This document shows positions 53,403 through 64,000 of a DNA stretch of 64,000 bases, piece after piece. A program made the translations under genes and the position numbers. The first letter of the stretch is position 1; every line of letters begins with the position of its first letter. This DNA comes from Adineta vaga (lineage: Eukaryota > Rotifera), in the NCBI GenBank assembly GCA_021613535.1, contig CP075493.1:8370001-8434000 (forward strand), in the 5' to 3' direction. Below the pieces are notes generated by a model that saw only the letters and a program-made list of their open reading frames with translations, was not told where the DNA came from and made no database searches.

Positions 53403-54772
53403 TTAATTCGATAACTGAGTTGTAGTAAGGAATTTGCCTTGAAATAATACTAAACCAGAACGAGCTTCTTGGATTGCAAAGAGAAAAGGACGATCGATTC
53501 TAAATTTTATAAGTTCTTCCACATCTCTCATCATACAGCATTCATCTACCATAATTATTGCTGTTGCTGCAGCAGCTTCAGATCCTATCACGTAGAAAAA
53601 TTCAATTGTTTGCAGTCAGTTATATAAAAAAAAAGTACTAACCTTCTTCATCAACACTAATGAATGCTTTGTGAATTACCTACAAAAAATATCCTTATCA
53701 ATGGATTAATGTACAAAGAAATATTTACTTTGCTTATATATAGACCATTTCGAGCGTCTTCTCTGCTAACGATACCACTAAAATCAGCAACTTGACTTTG
53801 AAAAGCATTCGACATTCCAAGTTGAATGAGAACATAATTCAATTGAAATTTTGATTCCATTTTAAATTTTGGTAAATAAAGTTCAATTGTTCTTGATTTC
53901 GCACTGTTAAGATTTAATGTTTGTTTCATTAATTGTGGATTTACTGTTAGCTTTTGTTCAACATCTTCTAATCGAACATTTTTATCTGGTAATATCACAG
54001 AAAAAACAAAGGCATCTTTTGAATTACTGTTCTCATAAGGTAGATGAATCATTTGAACTCCTAAGCTTTTATCTTCATTATACTGAAATTGATCTGTTTG
54101 ATGCATTAAACTAATTTTCGTAACTTTACCGTTTGCTTCATAGAAATTCGCCTTTGCATCAGTTAAATACTTATCAAATGGATTAATCCATGCTCCCTAT
54201 TGAAAAACAAATCGGTCAAAAGTTTTTTTCGCAGAATTGTAACAACTACTCACTTTGAAATAAATACAATTTACAAGTATCAATCGTGTATCATTTGTAA
54301 CATCGCTTTTGGTCAATAGATTACGAATTAACGTATTGGTTTGTTCTTCTACCCATGCATTGATTGTTTGAACAACTTTTTCACTTTGATTTTGAAAATC
54401 TTCTAATTTAATATCGGCTTGGAAAGATTTTTGAACTAGACTTAGATATTCTCCTTGAAGTTTATAGTCTTTTTGTGCATAGAGTCGATTCGCTAATTTC
54501 AATTGAACTTTTTTATCCTTATTAGCTAAGGAAAAGACGTGCATGATCTGTTCAGCTGTTTTCGTTATTTGTTGAATCGATGAAGCTTCGAAAACATTTA
54601 ACATTTGTTGTAATGTTTCATTTCGAGCACCGATTGTACACATTGAAATAGCAAGAGCAATACTTGCTGGTGAAAAAAAGATATTTTCATCAGAATTTTG
54701 ACGATTGATTTGTGTGAATAACTTGCTATTGAAAGTTTCAAAATCTGCGGTTGTGTTCGAAAACATAGCCAT
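53403..54772 (-). CDS. serpin (serine-protease inhibitor family)
   Basis: Exons 54772-54254, 54196-53729, 53679-53643 and 53584-53403 give 401 aa. Serpin landmarks are NIFFSPASIALAISM near the N-terminus, LVNCIYFKGAWINPF, LYLPKFKMESKFQLN, and KAFISVDEEGSEAAAATA, the hinge of an inhibitory reactive loop. DRPFLFAIQE and GLVLFQGKF close the fold. The reactive loop after the hinge reads AIIMVDECCMMRD. The P1 residue cannot be fixed by eye, but Glu/Cys/Met are the candidates. No signal peptide is seen from the chosen Met, so a clade-B-like intracellular serpin is likely. The frame continues upstream to 54895 without recognisable sequence. Confidence 0.92.
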
Positions 54773-55132
54773 TTTAATAAAATATCGTCGAGATTTCTCT
54801 TTTATATCTATGGGTTTTAGGCAAATATTTGACTCATTGAAAACACAAGCTTGTGTGACAGAGTAAATAATAAGTGTATGATTCATGAAATACATAAAAT
54901 ATTCGTCACTTTTTTCTTGAGAGAAGGGAGGAATTGGTTGAATGAATTGAACATCATCTAATACGATAAAAACCTTGATTTTTAACCATAGATGACATCG
55001 AGCGACAAATCATCTTTCTTATTGGTCTGTATTCTTTCTTTCATTAAAGTATATAAATAAAAGAATCATGCCAATCATTTAAAATATCCTTAATAACCAC
55101 TTTCTATTTGGGTCAACTGTGGATCTATTATC
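54773..55132. other. intergenic between divergent genes
   Basis: Promoter region of the serpin (-) and the hydrolase (+). No feature seen. Confidence 0.4.
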
Positions 55133-55711
55133 ATGCCACATGGATTATCTTCTTCAAAATTGGCTTTAATAGTCATCGATATGCAAAATAATTTTGCATC
55201 TACGGCAAAGCCAATTCTTGCTGAAGTCAATGCTACGATCGCTAGTGCGCGTCGTGCTGGTATACCAGTGATTTTCTCACAACATGGCCATTCTGATCCT
55301 GAGAATGACGAAAAAACATCTGTTTTAGTTCGATGGTGGGGTGCATCAGGTTCTATTCGAAAAGGTTCTTCTGATTGGAAACTATTATCTGGTCTTGATG
55401 TTGCACCGAACGAAGTCATTCTCGATGAAAAAAATACATATGATGCATTTCATGGAACACGATTGAAATCTTTATTAGACAAACATAAAGTTGACACATT
55501 GATAGTTTCTGGTGTAATGACACAACTCTGTTGTGAGACAACAGCACGTTCTGCATTTGTTCAAAATTATAATGTCATCTTTTTATCCGATGGAACTGGT
55601 CCACCTTGTGAATCGACATTAAAAACGATTGCTTTCGGTTTTGGTAAAGTTATAACATGTGCTGAAATGCGTGCAAAACTCGATCAGATCGCTAAGGATC
55701 AAAGCAACTAA
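55133..55711 (+). CDS. isochorismatase-family cysteine hydrolase, intronless
   Basis: One uninterrupted frame of 192 aa. The fold and triad are clear: ALIVIDMQNNF (catalytic Asp), ILDEKNTYDAFHGTRL (catalytic Lys), and VSGVMTQLCCETTARSAF with the nucleophilic Cys and the usual cis-peptide region. FLSDGTG follows. The family includes bacterial isochorismatases, nicotinamidases and N-carbamoylsarcosine amidases; the exact substrate cannot be told. It has no introns in a window where almost every gene of this size has several, and its codons look richer in G and C than its neighbours. That fits acquisition from a bacterium, common in bdelloids, but this is inference. The ATG at 55133 is the first in frame. 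Confidence 0.9.
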   Translation: MPHGLSSSKLALIVIDMQNNFASTAKPILAEVNATIASARRAGIPVIFSQHGHSDPENDEKTSVLVRWWGASGSIRKGSSDWKLLSGLDVAPNEVILDEKNTYDAFHGTRLKSLLDKHKVDTLIVSGVMTQLCCETTARSAFVQNYNVIFLSDGTGPPCESTLKTIAFGFGKVITCAEMRAKLDQIAKDQSN

Positions 55712-55885
55712 ATTCTTCACCTTCTCCATCTATATGTTATTCTTTTTTTTTTCGTTTCTGATTATTCTCTGTTGGCTGGAAATCTGAGGAATAAATGCAA
55801 AGAGAAAGCAAAAGAAATAGTTCCTTTCCTTCTTCCAATCATCTAATCTGTTTATTCTATTGCACTTTCATCCATTCTCAACTGA

Positions 55886-57359
55886 ATGACCTCCCGTTTA
55901 AGAAAATATGTTACTGCACTCGCATCGGCAAGAGATTATGTTGCTCAATGGTCATCGGATCATATCTATGCTGATCAAGCATTGATTGTTCCATTTCCAA
56001 CTCTCGCAATATTTGATCCAACAACACATGTTTGGTCAATACAGATTAAAGCTTGGCTATATTTACCATTCGAAGGTAGAAAATTGAAGAGTTATTTACC
56101 ATCATTACCGGGCTTTTTAACTGGAAAAACGGATGAAACAAAACCTGAAGAGACAACAAATGAAGATTCGAAGAAAGTAGATGCTGAAAAAAAATTAACA
56201 GCCGCCATTGCTATAGAAGAAAATAAGAAGGCTAAAGAACAAGATGAAGAATCTCCTGACGATGATGAAAATGAAAATGATGATATCTATGCAGATGCAT
56301 TACGTAAGTAGTGAATAGAAAAGATAATCTCAAAACGTTTTTTTTAATATTCAATAGAAGATGAACTTGATGAAACAAATGAAAATCCTGGCCGATTAGG
56401 TTTATTTTTTGTCGGTAATTCTGTTAAAGTTGTAACAAAATCAATTATCAATGGTGTTGAACATTTACTTCAACCATCGGATGAAAGTGGTTTTATTGAA
56501 GAACAACTTGAATTATCCGATAAAGAGATTCATTCACTGTGTACTAAAATTCATCCTGAATCAGATGATAAAAAGTTCGAATATGACATTCAAATCAATG
56601 ATATCAAAACTGATGTTCAACAAGATCGTTGTAAAGCATTCAAATGTACTATCTATGTTCTTGCATCACATGGTGTTAGTGTTATATCAGATATTGATGA
56701 TACAATAAAAGTCACAAAAGTACTCAGTAAACGAGCTCTATTGAAACATACATTTTACAGTTATTTTAAACCGGTGGATGGAATGAGTGAACTCTATCAG
56801 AAATGGAGCGAACAAAAATGTCAATTTCATTATGTGAGTGCTAGTCCTTGGCAATTGTAAGTTGAAATTCATTGTTTCTCTTGATAAATTGAAAATATTT
56901 TGTATACATTTAGGTATCCAGCACTTCGTTGTTTTCTAGAAAAATATAAATATCCAATGGGTACAATGAATTTACGAAAATTTACATGGAGTTTAAAATT
57001 TCTCAAACTTCCAGATACGTATAAAATTGAAACGATTACTCAGATTATCAACGCTTATCCATTAAGAAAATATATTTGTGTTGGAGATTCAGGTTAGAAT
57101 TGATGATGAAAAATGAATTCATTGGTCTTCTCTGATTATTCTAGGTGAACTTGATCCAGAAATTTATTCGAAATTGTATCAAACATTTCCGCAGAATATA
57201 GCTCATATTTTTATACGAGATATCTGTCATCTACCTGAATGTTTACCAACATGTCATGAACGATATGTCAAAGCATTTGAGAATATTCCAAAAGAACGAT
57301 GGACTGTTTTTAAAGATCCAATAAAAGCCGAAGTCAGCATTGCAAAGTTAATCGGCTAA
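55886..57359 (+). CDS. APP1-type phosphatidate phosphatase (DUF2183 domain)
   Basis: About four exons from the ATG at 55886. The N-terminal part (ARDYVAQWSSDHIYADQALIVPFPTLAIFDP) is a beta-rich domain, followed by an acidic Lys/Glu linker. The C-terminal catalytic domain has the HAD-type motif GVSVISDIDDTIKVTKVL (DxDxT), FHYVSASPWQLYP, PMGTMNLRKF and KYICVGDSGELDPEIY. This is the catalytic domain of fungal App1 and bacterial homologues, which removes phosphate from phosphatidate, lysophosphatidate or diacylglycerol pyrophosphate. The enzyme is usually cytosolic or actin-patch associated in fungi. It sits immediately downstream of the isochorismatase gene, on the same strand, with a 175-bp gap. 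Confidence 0.88.
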
Positions 57360-57507
57360 GAAACTTTTGTCACATCTATTAAATTCAATGGTTTTCGTTT
57401 TTATATTTGTTTCCTAATCAATAATCTCTGAATTTTTGTAACAACAAAAAAAAACTAGCAATAACAATAACAGATATAGATAGATATTTCAATTCGCAAT
57501 CTTCATT

Positions 57508-58125
57508 CTATTCATGAAAACGAAAACATTCATTGACAATAACCCATGTTGAAGAAATAACATCTACAGTTAACACGAATGTATGTGAAAAAAGGCGTTT
57601 TTCTTTGGCCACCGTAATACTTTCCGATGATCCATAAGCAACTGCACCACTAACAAAAACTTGATAAGTTGTATCTTCATCTGGAAATAGATCTACAACA
57701 TGACAAGATTTGATTGGCTAGTTCTTTGTTATTACAATACCTTTCATCGAAAAAAAATCTAGTGCATAAATATGATGTTTAGTTGGCGGTAAAGCTACTA
57801 AATAACTTGCAATTGCATTTTGACCCTCGATTTCTGTTCCATTCCAAATTAATTTTGCTTGATTTTGATAGAATTTATCGACATTCTATACAGAATTCAA
57901 CTTGTCGTTTTTGTAAAAATCTTGAAAATAAGACCTTACATGTCTTCGCGTATCTAATATAGCATAATATCTTTTCGAAAAATTTGCGACAGCATCTGCA
58001 TCTTCACGAAATTTTCTTTGCTAAATAATAATTCATAGAAAACTCGATAATGACAAAAGTTCCCGTTTTTTTTTCTAGTATCGAAAGATTTTCTCTCACA
58101 CCTGATCAATATTTGTTGTAGCCAT
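57508..58125 (-). CDS. NXT1: NTF2-related export protein (NXT1/p15)
   Basis: Exons 58125-58102, 58020-57940, 57885-57741 and 57692-57508 give 144 aa (human 140). The NTF2-like fold reads FREDADAVANFSKRYYAIL, KLIWNGTEIEGQNAIASYLVALPP, VFVSGAV and HTFVLTV...WVIVNECFRFHE, the last matching the human WKIASDCFRFQD end. NXT1 dimerises with NXF1 and exports mRNA through nuclear pores. A third intron of only 48 nt (57693-57740, ending TGTAG) is required: read through, it would put an in-frame TAG at 57718-57720. With that intron the protein aligns without gaps. The gene is convergent with APP1, 150 bp away. Confidence 0.88.
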
Positions 58126-58295
58126 GAATGAAGATACGAGAAACGCAAAAAAATCAATAAGAGCTGATCTGAAATGTGAACTATGTGTTTTGTTTTATTT
58201 ATAAATCAGTCAAAATGATTAGTAAATATATATATAGTCAAGTAACTATAAAAAAAAGGGAAAGAGACAAAAAGAAAAATTTTCCAAAAGTTTTA

Positions 58296-59275
58296 TTAAT
58301 GTCGTTGATCACGTTCACCATTTTCATGACGATTGCTTCGTTTTGAACTGAAAATAGGAAAAAAGTAGGAGTGATATAGGATGCATCCTTTATCTTTGTC
58401 TATTACCGTGATGTTGATCGAGAGCGTGATCTGAAAAGACAAATCCAAACAATTTTATTCGAACAAGAACATGTTTTTCAAAAGTGAACTTACCGTCGAT
58501 TGCTTCCGCTACGTGAGCGATGTTTTGAACGTCGACGAGATCTTGAGCGTGAGCGTGTTCTAAGAAAGAATGGGTATGTTTTTTTTTTCTGTCAGCAAAA
58601 TTATTTGTTGTCAGGATTTCTCGACGATACTAAATCTGCTCGGTTAAATCGCCTGGAGTCTCGCTCTGTTTAGGTAAATGCAGCAAACCACCGGGATAAA
58701 CCATATATTAGCTTTTTATATTCTCGATGAAAATACTGGAAACAGCATCTTCGAACTGGAGAATACCTGGATGAATAGAGTTAATCGAGTGAATTTTTAC
58801 GGAATGGGTAAATGGAAAACTCCGATATAAATTCATGCATAGGAACTACTTAGATTGATTATTATACTTACCGTCGACGACGTCCTTTATCGCGACTTTC
58901 ACTTGTTGATGCACGACCATAACGAGCAAATTGAACACGAATTTCTCGCCCATCAACATCAGCACCATCCATTCGATCAAGTGCTTCTTCAGCATCACGT
59001 TTTTTAAAATAACTTCAATGAAAAAATGCAATGATATTTCACTGTGAAGAAACTTGCATTCATACTCACCGAATGAAAGCATAACCACGACTTGAGCGAG
59101 AAAATTGATCACGCGGAATATAGATATCACCAATAGAGCCATACTTTTCGAAATATCGTCGTAAATCTTCAACACGCGTACGATAGGTTAAATTATCGAC
59201 TTTGAGTGAATGCATCACGTCGATATTGGGTGGCGTTGAACGATGATCACCATCGGCTCGAGATCGATTGCTCAT
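58296..59275 (-). CDS. SRSF2: SR-type splicing factor, SRSF2-like
   Basis: Five exons from the ATG at 59275. The RRM is [49 protein letters not shown], split by a short intron, then [36 protein letters not shown]1 and RNP2 fit SRSF2/SC35 closely. After an intron of about 310 nt (58562-58872) a short RS tail ([24 protein letters not shown]) follows; it is much shorter than in vertebrates. SR proteins bind exonic enhancers and regulate splicing. The first Met was chosen because the residues after it are the usual polar start and no signal precedes it. The long intron may be regulatory (see findings). Confidence 0.88.
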
Positions 59276-60062
59276 GTTGAAAAATAAAGATTTTACGTTT
59301 ACGTTATCAAATGAATGAATGAATAAGTGAATGAAAACAAAAACAAACTATGTATCGAAGAATTGAGAAAGTAGGAAGAAGAGAAGAAAAATATATTAAA
59401 CAATGACGAATAGTAGCCATTTCTATGTTGAATTAAATTAAAAGCATATAGAGGCTTATATGAAGAAGGATGACATCTGTTGAAAATTATTTTTCAGATG
59501 TCCCTTTTTTTACTTTTCATTGTTTAACACTTTTCTTATAAAAACCGAAGATGCGACGTGAAAAGAACTCTAACTTATAGAGTAAGACTTATTTTATTCC
59601 ACTGCTTTCTAGTTTTGAAAAAGCAAGATGTCCGATCCGATCAATTTTCGACGATGGGAAAATATCACTTCTTTTCTTAGATCAACAAAGAAAAAGTCTC
59701 TTTCCATAAAGAATTGATGTTTATGGTGAATAACTGAATAGGCTGACAAGTTTATCAAAATGAATCGATAGAAACTCAACTGCAATTATAAACAATAAAA
59801 ACGTTGTTTTTGATTTTATCATTTGCCCTTAGCTATCTTATAATGAGACCATGTTTAAATCAAGGTATACATTCGATATATTAACTAATAAAAAAAGATA
59901 AAAAGTGCATTAAATGCTACTCGTATAATACGAGAGAGTTTGTCTCTATGGTGAGTTTTTTCATATCTCAAAATCAAGACAATCAATCATCATTTTTTTT
60001 ACGATGGAACTTGAATATTTCATTTGATTGCTTTGATTTGATGTTGAAAACTTACTAAACGA
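59276..60062. other. intergenic between divergent genes
   Basis: AT-rich promoter region of the SRSF2-like gene (-) and the GT31 gene (+). No coding signal. Confidence 0.4.
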
Positions 60063-61372
60063 ATGATTAACAATACTCTCGATATGGATGATTTGGTCGT
60101 TTATAAATGTAAATTTCATTTCGTAACCATTATATATCTAACAATGACTAGTTGGACACTGCGACATATGCATCGATATTTATGTGTTGGCTATATTGTT
60201 TTATTCATTCTTATACTAGTTTTTAATTTTCATATCTTCACATGGCAATCAAATTATTCTGATGACCGTATAAATCGACCAACATACTGTAATCAATCAA
60301 TCATTCGTAAACATTTTATGCAAAATAAAAGGTATCTTTCGATGATTATTAGCTGTTATATTTCAGTCGACTTTTTAGTTCTCCATATTTATTTGCACAA
60401 AATACAAATCAATTCACTTTCTCCTACGAATTATCCAATAACAACACATGTTCTTCAACGGTTCCACACGCTCTCATTTTTGTTATTTCGAAATCTATCA
60501 ATTTTGCTTCTCGTCTTGCTATTCGTCGTACTTGGGGAGATCTATCACACATAACTTCAATAGCAAAATTCTCACATCTCCGTCTTAAACTTCTCTTTCT
60601 CATCGATATCGATGAAACACATATGCTAAGTATTAAACTTGAACAATCAATTTATAATGATCTTGTTCAAGTTCGTTTACCAGAACAATATGCTCTATCA
60701 ACATATCGTGATATGGCCATTTTAGATTGGACAGAAACATATTGTTCACAAGTTTTACTAACGATTAAAACTGATGACGATATTTTTTTGAATATATTCT
60801 TATTAGCAAATGCTTTGACACATATTCTTCGAAATACAACTAGTCAACATGCAAAAATTCAATGTCAATTTCTTGAAAAATTCAATTCATCTCCAGTTAT
60901 TTATGGTATGAAATTTCATAATGCGCAGGTCGTTCGTAGTGTGAATGATCTACGATCAGAAAATGCTCGTTATATAATAACGAATGATGAATATCCATGT
61001 ACTTATTATCCGGATTATATGAGTGGATTTGGATATATTGTTGATCGAAATGCACGTTTAAAACTTCTCTGTGCTTTCGCTCGACGCACAAAATCTTTTC
61101 AATTGTCGGATGTTTATGTAACTGGTATTTTACCTGAATATATGAATATTCAACGACGACATTTACGTTTTAAAATAAGTTATCAATCTATGAAAGATAA
61201 TTGTGAGTTATTTTTCAATGAAAATAATGCATACGCATGTGCAACATCATTACATTATGCACAGGACACACTATCGATATCAAGAGATGTTTATATTTTC
61301 GAAAGATTTAATGTATATTGGAAACGTGTTTTTCAAAATCGATTAGCGTATATAAATCGAAATCGTTTTTAA
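60063..61372 (+). CDS. GT31 beta-1,3-glycosyltransferase
   Basis: A type II membrane protein. A short N-terminal tail (Met at 60063, or more likely 60144) is followed by the anchor LCVGYIVLFILILVFNF. The lumenal domain has the GT31 motifs FASRLAIRRTWGD, LLTIKTDDDIFLNIF (DxD, binding the sugar nucleotide and Mn), YYPDYMSGFGYIVDRN and LSDVYVTGILPEY. The last is normally (E/D)DVYVTG; here the acidic residue before Asp is Ser. The family makes beta-1,3-galactose/GlcNAc linkages on glycans in the Golgi. Two exons are joined by a 35-nt intron (60332-60366) that restores one frame. The activity cannot be assigned more closely. Confidence 0.85.
60332..60366 (+). other. very short intron (35 nt)
   Basis: GTATCT...TTTCAG; joining AAT AAA AG to T CGA puts the TM exon and the GT31 domain in frame. 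Confidence 0.6.
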
Positions 61373-62475
61373 TAAAATTTCAATAGATGTACATGTAAAG
61401 CAAACTTCTATTTATACGAATCAGAGTTCATAGTATAGAATAATCTTCTGAATAATACCGTCATTGCTTGGTAAAAGAGAAATAAATTTCAGATCAAAAC
61501 TCAAAGATAACTTGGAATATAGAGATTAAAATAAAATATTCTATAGTTTATATGTTATTGATTGCAAAACAAAAGAAGTATATAAAATATACGTTGATAA
61601 ATCAAGTAACTAAGATATTTTTGAGTGATTTCAGAACTGGAAAATGTTTTTTTCAATGTTTTTCACATAATTCTTATCGAATTTCCAAGTTTAGTTAGAA
61701 TAAATTTGACTAATACCTACTCCCATTAGTAACAAAGATTATTGTAACTAGAAAATGCATTGCTTCTGACTTTCCAGTTTCTGTTCAATTTAGATAATGA
61801 ATGTAGTTTCATCTTCGATATATTTCAAAAAACATTTAACACTCTAGATTTGCTTGTCGTGTGAAGATTGACATCTCATTCTTGATTACTAAACTTAACT
61901 ATACGTCTTTCTGATCAACTATCTTTCTAACTATTGCTAACAATAACAATTTCTTTAAATATATGAATGTTAAGTAATAGAAAAGTTCAATTGCGGCCGT
62001 ATCCACTAAAAATTGTATTTAAAAATTAGAAGAAAAAGAATAGGTTTGTTTGTCTGCGTACGTACATACAATCTTACATAAACATACACGCACACATCTG
62101 TCTTTTTTACACATGTCGGACTGCCAGCATCACCTTTTTTTCGAACATAGTTACAATACACACAAAATGTGTCGAAAAAAGAAAAACCGAAGAGAAAAAA
62201 ATACGGACGATAGCTAAAAAAGAAAGAATGTGAAACAAAAAAAGAAGATGAGCAAAAAACGAAAGGGAAAGAGAGCGAGAAAGAGGAAGAGAAAGAGAAA
62301 GCGCGTAAAAACAACAAAACAAACGAAATGTGTCTTTAATCTTTACCAGTTCCTCCATACATAGTATGTAAATGATACTACGACTACCATCATACGAATG
62401 AAAAAAAAAGGTTACCGATCAACAAATAGAAGAACACATAGAATGGGCTGATGTCGATTGTAGTTCATGAAAAAA
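61373..62475. other. 1.1-kb intergenic region
   Basis: 3' flanks of two convergent genes. AG-rich simple sequence at 62255-62310 gives two overlapping Ser/Phe-rich chance frames on the minus strand. Nothing else. Confidence 0.45.
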
Positions 62476-63098
62476 TTACATCATTGTTTTGCTTTGTTGT
62501 TGATGTTGTTGTGATCGTAGATTTGTTTGTAATGGTGGAGTGGATATTGGAGATGTTAATTGACTGCGAAAATACGCCCCTTTTTGAGCTAAAAAACAGC
62601 AAATGTTATTCTTTAAGTTTTTCTCTATTGGATTGAAACTTACTTGAATCAATATTTGGTGAGGTCATCACTAGACAGAAGGGATTAAAATGATTTCTTT
62701 CTTTTCAAATTATTCAAAACATACCTTTCTGTGGTGTTGCACCTGGTACATCTTTTCCACCGGGTGGTTTTTGTCGTCCATGAATTGTATTTTGTAATTG
62801 TTTACGTACAAATTCACTTGTACAACGCGTCGTTTGAAAACTATTCAAATCGGATATATATATATATACAGATATATATTTTGTTTCGTCGTACCTTAAA
62901 CAGTTCATCATTTGATTATTTAATTCTTCAGATTGACGACACTCAACAGAAGTTAAATTTGGCACCGATGGATTCATGAGATTATTTGTGTCTAATAAAT
63001 AATTGACGGTTAGTCAGAGATTGAGAGAAAAGTTTCTACGTACTATGTGAATTTTGTTGAATATTTGCCGATAGCGCTGCACTCATATTAGAATATGG
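62476..63098 (-). CDS. 3' end of an unidentified Gln/Ser/Pro-rich gene (5' end beyond window)
   Basis: At least four exons can be spliced in frame. PYSNMSAALSANIQQNSH starts at 63098, and the next exon, about 62990-62894, carries MNPSVPNLTSVECRQSEELNNQMM. FQTTRCTSEFVRKQLQNTIHGRQ and GKDVPGATPQK follow at 62844-62726, then MTSPNIDS, and a final exon of LTSPISTPPLQTNLRSQQHQQQ ends at the TAA at 62476-62478. The protein is low-complexity, Gln/Ser/Pro-rich and without a fold, as in transcriptional co-regulators. The EFVRKQLQ element might be a short conserved motif of nuclear-receptor coactivators, but this is only an impression. Earlier exons must lie beyond 64000. Confidence 0.5.
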
Positions 63099-64000
63099 CT
63101 AAAAAAGAAAGTAAAACAAATAAATGGGACTGTTCTATTACCAAAAAAATGTTCTTTCTTTCCTTCTTTCTTTTCTGCTAATTTGGATTTATATTCGGGT
63201 AGAGTCAAGGTCTTACGATCCGATGTGAACCAAGAGAAAAAGAAGAAATGTTGCCTTGAACTTACAAGCACAAATGAGAACGAGAGAACATCCGCTTATG
63301 AATGAGAATTAGGTTTGTGTTCAATTCACAATCTATGTCAGCCACTGTCGATATATATGTATGTTACTCAATCTTGGTCATGTACACAATCATTAGAATA
63401 AAAAGAAAAGAAGAAAATTCTTCTTCGGATCAATTGATCGGGTGCCTTATGTGCAAACTGAAGGACAATTACTAACCTAAATCTCTATTCTGTTTTATTT
63501 GATATCTGTCATCATATCAATAGTGACCAACAAACATTATGTGAGCCATTGATTAACCTATATTGTTGCTCTCTCTCTCTCTAGTTCAACATACCACCTT
63601 GACCTCTCCTTTTCTTCTTCATTCATTCATTCATTCATCCATTCTCTTTTGAGGGTGTGTACTCATTTATATATGTACGATGATGAATTAATATTGAACA
63701 TATGATACAACATTCACGATTATATAATCACTACTTCCGTTACAGAACGAGAATCATATGACAATAATTCATCAATGAAATCTTTATTTGAAAAAAAGAA
63801 GAAAAGAAAACTCAAGAATGTTTCGAGTTATTCAGTTTAGACGAACAAAGCCTTGAGATTATCAAACTGAAGTGAACCCTTCTTTTTTGAAGACCTTCAA
63901 TAAAGATATAAGAGAATGAGAGAAGAAGAGAGAGAGAGAGAAAAAGAGATTCTTTCTATTCCTTTCTCGTTTTTTTTTGTATTTCATATACACATACTAC
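63099..64000. other. non-coding, probably intron or 5' flank of the last gene
   Basis: Contains (CT)n at about 63571-63583, a CATT repeat near 63621 and a GA run near 63911-63941. No coding signal on either strand. Confidence 0.45.

Noticed and set aside
57718-57720. In-frame TAG in the NXT1 gene
   Set aside because: A 48-nt GT-AG intron (57693-57740) removes it and the resulting protein aligns cleanly, so the gene is intact.
62006-62358. Two Ser/Phe-rich minus-strand frames
   Set aside because: Translations of an AG/CT simple-sequence stretch.

Overview
The window is animal nuclear DNA, very probably from a bdelloid rotifer (Rotaria/Adineta-like). The reasons are AT-rich sequence, gene-dense packing on both strands, metazoan orthologues (COMMD4, TXNDC11, OTUD5, EGF-CFC, AMPA-type receptor, CMTR2, DCAF11) cut by many tiny GT-AG introns (mostly about 45-65 nt), and an intronless bacterial-type enzyme gene of the kind bdelloids carry. 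The species call is inference. No rRNA, tRNA, CRISPR array or intact transposon was seen.

Layout. 1-2.5 kb: an acidic nuclear-type protein and a GLTP-domain ceramide-1-phosphate transfer protein. 3.5-5.7 kb: a caspase-like (C14) gene with an unfamiliar Cys/His-rich tail, then a broken GRF-type zinc-finger gene. 5.9-15.2 kb, all minus: acetyl-CoA synthetase, TXNDC11, COMMD4, RPS6. 15.4-19 kb: DCAF11/WDR23 (+) and a tail-anchored trypsin (-). 20-27 kb (+): an SFI1-like centrin-binding repeat protein and a Rab26-type GTPase. 27-34.4 kb (-): the cap methyltransferase CMTR2, whose stop codon overlaps that of Rab26 tail to tail, and a dematin-like villin-headpiece protein. 36.3-40.5 kb (+): OTUD5 and PUS3. 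40.9-44.8 kb (-): an AMPA/kainate-type glutamate receptor. 45.7-49.5 kb: a five-BIR IAP locus with two reading-frame breaks (-) and a divergent RING-only gene (+). 50.2-54.8 kb: PEX11G-like (-), a small secreted cystine-knot peptide (-), an EGF-CFC (Cripto-type) protein (+) and a serpin (-). 55.1-57.4 kb (+): an isochorismatase-family hydrolase and an APP1-type phosphatidate phosphatase. 57.5-59.3 kb (-): NXT1/p15 and an SRSF2-like splicing factor. 60-61.4 kb (+): a GT31 glycosyltransferase. 62.5-63.1 kb (-): the 3' end of an unrecognised gene running off the window.

There is no operon-like logic. Most genes are housekeeping and unrelated. Loose themes are apoptosis-type proteins (C14 protease, BIR/RING proteins), RNA metabolism (CMTR2, PUS3, NXT1, SRSF2, RPS6), ubiquitin (DCAF11, OTUD5, RING proteins) and lipid handling (CPTP, ACSS, APP1, PEX11G). 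The most noteworthy items are the shared TTAA stop of Rab26/CMTR2, the C14 gene's novel tail, the secreted cystine-knot peptide, an EGF-CFC gene outside deuterostomes, the frame-broken IAP locus with its RING-only neighbour, and the putatively foreign hydrolase/phosphatase pair.

Exon coordinates come from hand splicing. For COMMD4, TXNDC11, NXT1, RPS6, CPTP, Rab26, the dematin-like gene, the trypsin and the serpin, the summed exon lengths divide by three.
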